Assembly: GCA_026991065.1 (NCBI GenBank)
Contig: JALXCG010000806.1
Location: 1 to 10,767 of the forward strand
DNA length: 10,767 nt
Direction: 5' to 3'
Source: Gemmatimonadota bacterium
GTDB taxonomy: Bacteria > GCA-2686955
Shown: positions 6,492 through 10,767 of the stretch, piece after piece
Layout of the letters: each line of letters starts with the position of its first letter
Numbering within the stretch: the stretch's first letter is position 1
Position numbers and translations under genes: made by a program
Notes under the pieces: generated by a model
Databases searched by the model: none
The model's input: the letters and a program-made list of their open reading frames with translations, nothing else
Told to the model about the DNA's origin: nothing

Positions 6492-7468
6492 TGCGGTTGG
6501 ATCCGCGGGTCGACCAGTCCGTAGAGGATGTCGACGATCAGATTGAGCAGGGTCAGGAGAATCGCATAGACCAATACGGCACCGATCACCAGGAGATAGT
6601 CACGATTCAGCGCTCCCTGGACGAACCAGGTGCCCATGCCCGGGACGTTGAAGATTCGCTCGACCACCACGGAACCGGAGAGGATTCCCGCGGTCGCCGG
6701 ACCGAGGAAGGAGAGAACCGGAAGCAGGGCATTGCGCAGGACATGCTTGAGCACCACGCGGTATTCGGCAAGCCCTTTGGCGCGAGCGGTTCGCACATAG
6801 TCCTGACTGATCGCTTCGAGCATCGAGCCGCGCAGCAGGCGAGCGAGATAGGCGGCGTAGGGAAGCCCCAGGACGACCGCCGGCAGAATCATGTGCGCGG
6901 GAGAACCCCATCCGGCCACCGGCAGCCAACCGAGGCGAAACACAAAGAGCAGAATCAGCAGCGGCGCGAGAACAAAATTGGGGATGCAGATGCCCACCAT
7001 GGCGAGCGCCATGGCGCTCCAATCCCGCACCGTGCCCCGTCCCACCGCGGCGATGATGCCGGCCGGAACACCGATGGCGAGTGCAATCGCCAGCGCCAGC
7101 GAGCCCAGAGCCGCCGACACCGGGAAGGAGTGGCCGATAATCTCGGTGACGCTCTGGGTGCGGTAGCGGAAAGAGACTCCCAGGTCGCCGGCGAGCAGCC
7201 CCCCCCAGGGATCCGCGCCACTACCGCCGAACCACGGATGACCGTCGGCGGCCAGATTAAAGGGACCGAGATACTGGAGGAACTGCTTCGACAGCGGCCA
7301 ATCCAGGTGATATTTGGCTTCGATCAAACGCTGAATCTCCGGTTCCACCGACTTTTCGGCGGCGAATGGACCGCCGGGAATGATCCGCATCAGAAAGAAA
7401 GTGGTGACCACAATCACCAGGAGCACGCCCGGCAGTTGCAGCAACCGGCGCAAGACAAAGGCACTCAC
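6488..7468 (-). CDS. oppB: ABC transporter permease, OppB/DppB type, 326 aa
   Basis: This is the inner-membrane channel subunit that partners OppC. The family's N-terminal signature is present, FVLRRLLQLPGVLLVIVVTT with membrane segment 11-28, then IIPGGPF at 29-35. Core membrane segments fall at about 116-142, 153-178, 192-212, 253-268 and 291-315. The EAA loop is at 223-250 (DYVRTARAKG through LRNALLP). The start is the GTG at 7468, whose first four bases overlap the oppA stop (GTGA). The frame is open further up to 7756, but that part lies inside oppA and is Arg-rich. An FxVS-type element (DLGVSFRYR, 95-103) common in this family is also seen. A weak GGGAAG lies 6 nt before the GTG; coupling to oppA translation is likely. 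Confidence 0.92.
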   Translation of the reverse strand: MSAFVLRRLLQLPGVLLVIVVTTFFLMRIIPGGPFAAEKSVEPEIQRLIEAKYHLDWPLSKQFLQYLGPFNLAADGHPWFGGSGADPWGGLLAGDLGVSFRYRTQSVTEIIGHSFPVSAALGSLALAIALAIGVPAGIIAAVGRGTVRDWSAMALAMVGICIPNFVLAPLLILLFVFRLGWLPVAGWGSPAHMILPAVVLGLPYAAYLARLLRGSMLEAISQDYVRTARAKGLAEYRVVLKHVLRNALLPVLSFLGPATAGILSGSVVVERIFNVPGMGTWFVQGALNRDYLLVIGAVLVYAILLTLLNLIVDILYGLVDPRIQPQ

Positions 7469-9285
7469 TGCGAACTTCCCATCTCGGTGCCGTCCTCCTC
7501 CAGGTAGTAGTACTTCAGCATCATCTTGTCCAGCACATTGTCGTGGACACCGCGCAAGCGCGGATCGTAGAGGTGCAGCGCGACATAGTGGTAGAGGGGA
7601 ATCACCGGCATCTGCTCGACCACGATCAACTCTTCCGCGGCGCGCAGCGTCTCCATCCGCTGACCGGGATCCGCCTGGCGCGCGGCGAGGGCGATCAGCG
7701 AATCGTAGTGGGCATCGGCAAAGCCGGTGCGATTGTTCCCGCCCCCGCTCACCCACAGATCGAGGAAGGTGTTCGGATCCGGATAGTCGCCGATCCAGGA
7801 GGAGCGGGAGAGCTGATAGCGAAGATTTTTCTGGTTGTCCAGGTAGACCTGAAACTCCTGGTTCTCCAGTTCAATGTCGATGCCCAGTTCCCGCTTCCAC
7901 TGGGCCTGCAGAACTTCGGCGATGCCGCGATGGGACTCCGACGTGTTAAATAGGTAGACCAGTCGAGGAAACCCCTTGCCCCCGGGATAGCCGGCTTCGC
8001 TCAGCAGGCGCCTGGCCCGCTCCGGGTCGTGGCCCAGGCCGGTCGGCCCGCGGTAACCGGCGATTCCCGCCGGTACCAGCACCGACGTGGGCAACTCACC
8101 GCCGCGGGTCACATAGCGGGTGATCGCTTCGCGATCGATGGCCAGGCCCAACGCCAGGCGTACGCGGCGGTCATCGAGCGGCGGTCGAGTGGTGTTGCAG
8201 CGGATGAAATAGGTGCCCAGCGTCGGTCGGCGATCGAGCTTGAGCGGGCGGATTCGGGAAGCTTCACCCCGCAGGACGTCCCCAATGAAAGCGGGCGGGA
8301 TGCCGTTCTTGTCGGTCCACTGAGCCGCGCCGGTCAGGAGCATGTTGAAATTGGTTTGAATCGATTCGACGGTGAGTAGTTCAATGGCCCGCGCCCGCAC
8401 CGCCGCGTGATCCCAGTAGACCGGGCTGCGCTTGATAAGAATGCGCTCGCGGTGGCGCCACTCCGCGAGCAAGAAAGGACCGTTGGTCACGATCGACTCG
8501 GGGCGGGACCACGCATCGCCGAGCGCCCGGACAGTGTGCGCGGGAACCGGGCAGGCGGTGAAGAAGGAGGTGATCTGGAGAAAGAAGGGCGTCGGCGACT
8601 CCAGCGTAACGCGAAAAGTGTGTGGGTCGACCACCTCGGTGCCGACCGCCGACCAATCTTTCAACTCACCCTTCTGGTAGGCGCGCGCACCCTTGATGTA
8701 CCAGAGCATATAGCCATACTCGGCGCCGGTTTCGGGGCGCAGCACGCGCTCCCAGGCGAGGTCGAAATCGGTCGCTGTCAGAGGTGTGCCGTCGGACCAC
8801 TGGGTGGGACGCAGATGAAAGGTGTAGACGCGTCGATCGGCGGAGATCTCCCAGGATTCAGCCACGCCGGGCAACGGCTCGAGGGTGTGCGGGTCGGAGG
8901 TGGTCAACCCCTCGAAAAGAGCGCGGATCACCCGTCCATCCGGCACCCCGGTGGTGAGTGCCGGGTCCAGTGATTGCGGTTCGGTTCCCAGCACCACGGC
9001 AAAATCACCCCGCTCATACTGTTCACAAGCCGGCAAGGTAAAGGCAATGAAAAGCCCAAGCAGGAACCGCCTCGACCGGCTACGTCCCGCACTAGGAGCC
9101 TGTCGCGCATTGGCTTTCGAGCCCCGTGTTCGGGCCTGCTTCGAGATCAAGGCGCTGAGTCCGCAGGAAGGCTGGTTGCCTTTCAAGGACTTAGCAACGC
9201 AGAGATGGGAGCAGGGACGGATGCGGGGCGACGTGAAGACAATGCGCGACAGGCTCCTAGATGCGATCTTTGCTGCAGGTTGCAT
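7465..9285 (-). CDS. oppA: Oligopeptide-binding lipoprotein, SBP family 5 (OppA-like), with in-frame MITE insertion, 606 aa
   Basis: This is the solute-binding component of the Opp-type importer, expected to be lipid-anchored. The family-5 signatures are clear: AVVLGTEPQSLDPA (96-109), LPGVAESWEIS followed by TFHLRPTQWSDGTPLTATDF, TNGPFLLAEW, and an alternating C-terminal domain to about residue 590. The signal region is odd. A hydrophobic core and lipobox (LLGLFIAFTLPAC) end at Cys87, far too late for a normal signal peptide. Residues 10-64 are encoded by a palindromic-ended element (9096-9256) plus one CTAG. Deleting it gives MQPAAKIASSAGRSRSRR and then the core, with Cys at 32. No ATG, GTG or TTG lies in frame between the element and the lipobox. 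ATG 9285 is the first in-frame start after a stop; its RBS is weak (AGTAGG 3 nt away). In-frame TTG codons at 9186 and 9150 inside the element are alternatives without RBS. No ATPase genes follow. Confidence 0.88.
   Translation of the reverse strand: MQPAAKIASRSLSRIVFTSPRIRPCSHLCVAKSLKGNQPSCGLSALISKQARTRGSKANARQAPSAGRSRSRRFLLGLFIAFTLPACEQYERGDFAVVLGTEPQSLDPALTTGVPDGRVIRALFEGLTTSDPHTLEPLPGVAESWEISADRRVYTFHLRPTQWSDGTPLTATDFDLAWERVLRPETGAEYGYMLWYIKGARAYQKGELKDWSAVGTEVVDPHTFRVTLESPTPFFLQITSFFTACPVPAHTVRALGDAWSRPESIVTNGPFLLAEWRHRERILIKRSPVYWDHAAVRARAIELLTVESIQTNFNMLLTGAAQWTDKNGIPPAFIGDVLRGEASRIRPLKLDRRPTLGTYFIRCNTTRPPLDDRRVRLALGLAIDREAITRYVTRGGELPTSVLVPAGIAGYRGPTGLGHDPERARRLLSEAGYPGGKGFPRLVYLFNTSESHRGIAEVLQAQWKRELGIDIELENQEFQVYLDNQKNLRYQLSRSSWIGDYPDPNTFLDLWVSGGGNNRTGFADAHYDSLIALAARQADPGQRMETLRAAEELIVVEQMPVIPLYHYVALHLYDPRLRGVHDNVLDKMMLKYYYLEEDGTEMGSSQ
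9092..9260. mobile_element. MITE-like element with 21-bp inverted-repeat ends, CTAG target duplication, inserted in frame in oppA
   Basis: The left end (9092-9112) begins CTAGGAGCCTGTCGCGCATT, then G; the right end (9240-9260) is its exact reverse complement, 21 of 21 positions. A few further inner positions also pair (9114-9116 with 9236-9238). CTAG is palindromic and occurs at both outer edges, so the simplest reading is a 161-bp element (9096-9256) flanked by a 4-bp CTAG duplication. That target fits the YTAR preference of the IS5 group, though the family assignment is a guess. The interior is too short for a transposase and I recognise no transposase fragment. Element plus one CTAG is 165 bp, a multiple of three, with no stop in the oppA frame. 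Both plus-strand frames that run through it from 8885 and 8974 are also open. Confidence 0.8.
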
Positions 9286-9421
9286 CTGCCTACTCTAGCG
9301 AATCATGGCCCGCGCGGAGGCGCCGGAGTGCGCAGAGCCGATTGAATCTTTTGTCCGCGCCGGTTGTAGAATCTCTCGCTACAGAGAATTGCCCGAAGAT
9401 GAGAAAGGATGAGACCTGACC
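9286..9421. other. Divergent intergenic region, opp operon and YugP-type gene
   Basis: These 136 bp must carry the promoters for the minus-strand opp operon and the plus-strand metallopeptidase gene. On the plus strand TTGAAT (9342-9347) and TAGAAT (9367-9372) resemble sigma-70 boxes but are 19 bp apart, so this is weak. An imperfect dyad, TGTAG at 9365-9369 with CTACA at 9379-9383, overlaps the putative -10. I see no convincing promoter for the opp operon. Confidence 0.4.
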
Positions 9422-10108
9422 ATGTTCCTCTATGATCCAACCTATCTGCTGCTGATTCCCGCCATCATTTTGGCCATGTGGTCGCAGTCACGGGTCAAAT
9501 CCACCTATGCAAAATACTCCCGAATCCGCTCGCAGCGCGGCTTGAGCGGCGCCCAGGTCGCCGAGCGGATTCTGCGCGACAACGGCATCCACAACGTGCG
9601 AGTGGAGGAGACTCAGGGAGTGCTCTCCGATCACTACGATCCGACCACCCGGACGGTGCGACTCTCCCCGCACAACTACCGCGCCGACAGCCTCGCGGCG
9701 GTCGCGGTCGCGGCGCATGAGTGCGGTCACGCCATTCAGCATGCGCGCGCCTACTCCCCCCTGGCGCTGCGCAGCGCCATTCTCCCGGTGGCCAACATCG
9801 GCTCGAGTCCGCTGATCTGGGTCTTGGTAATGGCGGGGTTCCTCTTCAGCTTTCCAGCTTTGATCGATGCCGGAATCGTCTTCTTCAGCGGCGCCGTGCT
9901 CTTTCACCTGGTCACGCTGCCGGTGGAGTTCAACGCCTCATCGCGAGCGTTGGCGATACTCTCGTCGAACGGCTACCTGGCGACCGCGGAGCAGGAGGGA
10001 GCGCGCAAGGTACTCAACGCGGCTGCTCTGACCTACGTCGCCTCGGCCACAGTCAGCGTGCTCAACCTGGTGCGGTTGCTGATCCTGAGAAACTCGATGC
10101 GGGACTGA
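9422..10108 (+). CDS. YugP-type integral-membrane zinc metallopeptidase, 228 aa
   Basis: This matches the neutral zinc metallopeptidase family 2 (YugP-like). The zinc site is visible as HECGHAIQH, residues 99-107, with His99, Glu100 and His103; Glu169 in TLPVEFNASSRA (165-176) is the likely third ligand. The N-terminus MFLYDPTYLLLIPAIILAMW is the family's characteristic first membrane segment. Further membrane segments are at about 130-147, 150-166 and 199-222. Between the first segment and the zinc site is a soluble domain with GLSGAQVAERILRDNGI (40-56), also typical. Length is normal. An AAAGGA at 9404-9409 is a rather distant (12 nt) ribosome-binding site. The gene is divergent from the opp operon and convergent with the DUF507 gene, so probably monocistronic. 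Physiological substrate is unknown for the family. Confidence 0.9.
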   Translation: MFLYDPTYLLLIPAIILAMWSQSRVKSTYAKYSRIRSQRGLSGAQVAERILRDNGIHNVRVEETQGVLSDHYDPTTRTVRLSPHNYRADSLAAVAVAAHECGHAIQHARAYSPLALRSAILPVANIGSSPLIWVLVMAGFLFSFPALIDAGIVFFSGAVLFHLVTLPVEFNASSRALAILSSNGYLATAEQEGARKVLNAAALTYVASATVSVLNLVRLLILRNSMRD

Positions 10109-10122
10109 GACCTGCGAGGTGA

Positions 10123-10659
10123 CTACGTCAACCCGTCGCGTTCGCGCAATTCATCCATCACCCGGCGGAACTGAACCTCATATTCGGTGCTGCCGAATTC
10201 CAGGTTGCGCAGGCGCTTCTTGGCCTCTTCGCGGAGGCGCTCCTCGGTTGCCAGATGGTGATCGAACACCAGGCGGATGAAACGCTGGAGTTCCGCGTCT
10301 TCCGCATAGACTTCACTGAACGTCGAGGAACTCCAGATCGCCTCGGTCATCTTGCGGGCGATGTCGCGCAGACGCGCCTCATTGTCGAGAATAATGCCGC
10401 GCTCGCGCGCGATCTGCCGGCGAATGCGCGAAGTCATCTGGTAGGCGGGAACCTCCCGGAACTTGTCCCGGTTGGTTTCGATTACCCGCGCAACCTCCTC
10501 TTCCAACTCCTCCTCGGCACGCAGATCGGCCTGCAGCACACCGCGGAGAAGATCCGCGCAGCGCTCCCGATCTTCGCCATATTCCACGAAGCCCTGACGT
10601 TCCAAGCGCTCGAAGAGGTCGAGCAGGATTCGCTCCTGTAGTCTCTGATGGATCCGCAT
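10123..10659 (-). CDS. Tandem DUF507 family protein, 178 aa
   Basis: The family is conserved and of unknown function. Two copies of the roughly 90-residue unit are seen. The first (about 1-91) runs from MRIHQRLQERILLDLFERL through an acidic helix (LRAEEELEEEVARVIE, 47-61) to the family's end signature RRQIARERGIIL (80-91). The second (about 92-178) repeats the plan: LRDIARKMTEAI, then LATEERLREEAKKRL (136-150), then the closing FRRVMDELRERDGLT (164-178). The protein is highly charged and helical, with no signal peptide or membrane segment, so it is presumed cytoplasmic. The ATG at 10659 is chosen because the unit begins there; the frame stays open to 10755 but without family-like sequence. 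No strong Shine-Dalgarno sequence is seen. It is convergent with the metallopeptidase gene at a 14-bp gap. Confidence 0.85.
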   Translation of the reverse strand: MRIHQRLQERILLDLFERLERQGFVEYGEDRERCADLLRGVLQADLRAEEELEEEVARVIETNRDKFREVPAYQMTSRIRRQIARERGIILDNEARLRDIARKMTEAIWSSSTFSEVYAEDAELQRFIRLVFDHHLATEERLREEAKKRLRNLEFGSTEYEVQFRRVMDELRERDGLT

Positions 10660-10767
10660 CGTATTTGCCGCCAATGACTTCTGCTCAACGCCCAATTCAG
10701 CGCGGGGCGAAGAGGGATACTCCGAGAGCGATCCAGCGCCGGCCGGCCGATACAAATGCGGGACAGG

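Noticed and set aside
6491-7507. 338-codon open frame on the plus strand opposite oppB
   Set aside because: Hydrophilic Gln/His/Arg-rich antisense of a membrane protein gene, no recognisable domain.
7469-7756. N-terminal extension of the oppB frame
   Set aside because: It lies inside oppA in another frame and is Arg-rich; the GTG at 7468 gives the normal OppB N-terminus and a 4-nt overlap with the oppA stop.
9092-9260. Rho-independent terminator explanation for the inverted repeats
   Set aside because: The arms are 127 bp apart, no T-run follows, and the segment lies inside a coding frame; a mobile element with flanking CTAG copies fits better.
7465-9285. oppA as a pseudogene because of the insertion
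   Set aside because: The frame is intact from ATG 9285 to the stop and the whole binding-protein domain is present; only the signal region is altered.
9342-9372. TTGAAT / TAGAAT as a sigma-70 promoter of the metallopeptidase gene
   Set aside because: The 19-bp spacing and imperfect boxes are too weak to call in a GC-rich genome of unknown phylum; mentioned only under the intergenic region.

Overview
This is a 10.8 kb GC-rich chromosomal window, dense with genes in both orientations, from what looks like an uncultivated Gram-negative-type bacterium. Signs of this are Sec and lipoprotein signal peptides, a LepB-type signal peptidase, an Opp-type importer and secreted Asp-box and Ca-binding proteins. 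The combination of a tandem DUF507 protein, a YugP-type membrane metallopeptidase and a stand-alone L-arabinokinase-like glycosyltransferase domain would fit Acidobacteriota, Myxococcota, Eisenbacteria or similar groups. There is no rRNA or other marker here that fixes the phylum, so this is inference. I see no tRNA, rRNA, CRISPR array or full insertion sequence.

Layout. Positions 1-820 (+) hold the 3' part of a GT-B-fold, L-arabinokinase-N-terminal-like protein. It ends directly against an unrecognised protein on the minus strand (821-1372). Upstream of that lies a secreted Asp-box (BNR/sortilin-like) beta-propeller protein (1484-2899, minus). A 380 bp divergent intergenic region follows. 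Then come signal peptidase I (3280-4038, +) and an inositol monophosphatase-family phosphatase (4042-4875, +), 3 bp apart. From 9285 down to 4876 on the minus strand runs one tightly coupled operon: an oligopeptide-binding lipoprotein (oppA-like), two permeases (oppB-like, oppC-like) and a secreted protein with seven Asp-rich Ca-binding-like repeats. Every junction in it is a 4-nt ATGA or GTGA overlap. On the far side are a YugP-type zinc metallopeptidase (9422-10108, +) and a tandem DUF507 protein (10123-10659, minus).

The most striking structure is a MITE-like element of about 161 bp at 9096-9256. Its ends form a perfect 21-bp inverted repeat (counting the flanking CTAG on each side), and it lies between two CTAG copies that look like a target-site duplication. 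It sits inside the signal-peptide region of the oppA-like gene. Element plus one CTAG is 165 bp, exactly 55 codons, and is stop-free in the gene's frame. Removing it in silico restores a compact, conventional lipoprotein signal peptide starting at the ATG at 9285. The closest known analogy is the Rickettsia palindromic elements, which insert in frame in protein genes.

Together the operon describes peptide uptake: lipoprotein capture plus a two-permease channel. The ATPase subunits are absent from the operon and must be encoded elsewhere. The role of the coupled Ca-binding-repeat protein is unknown.
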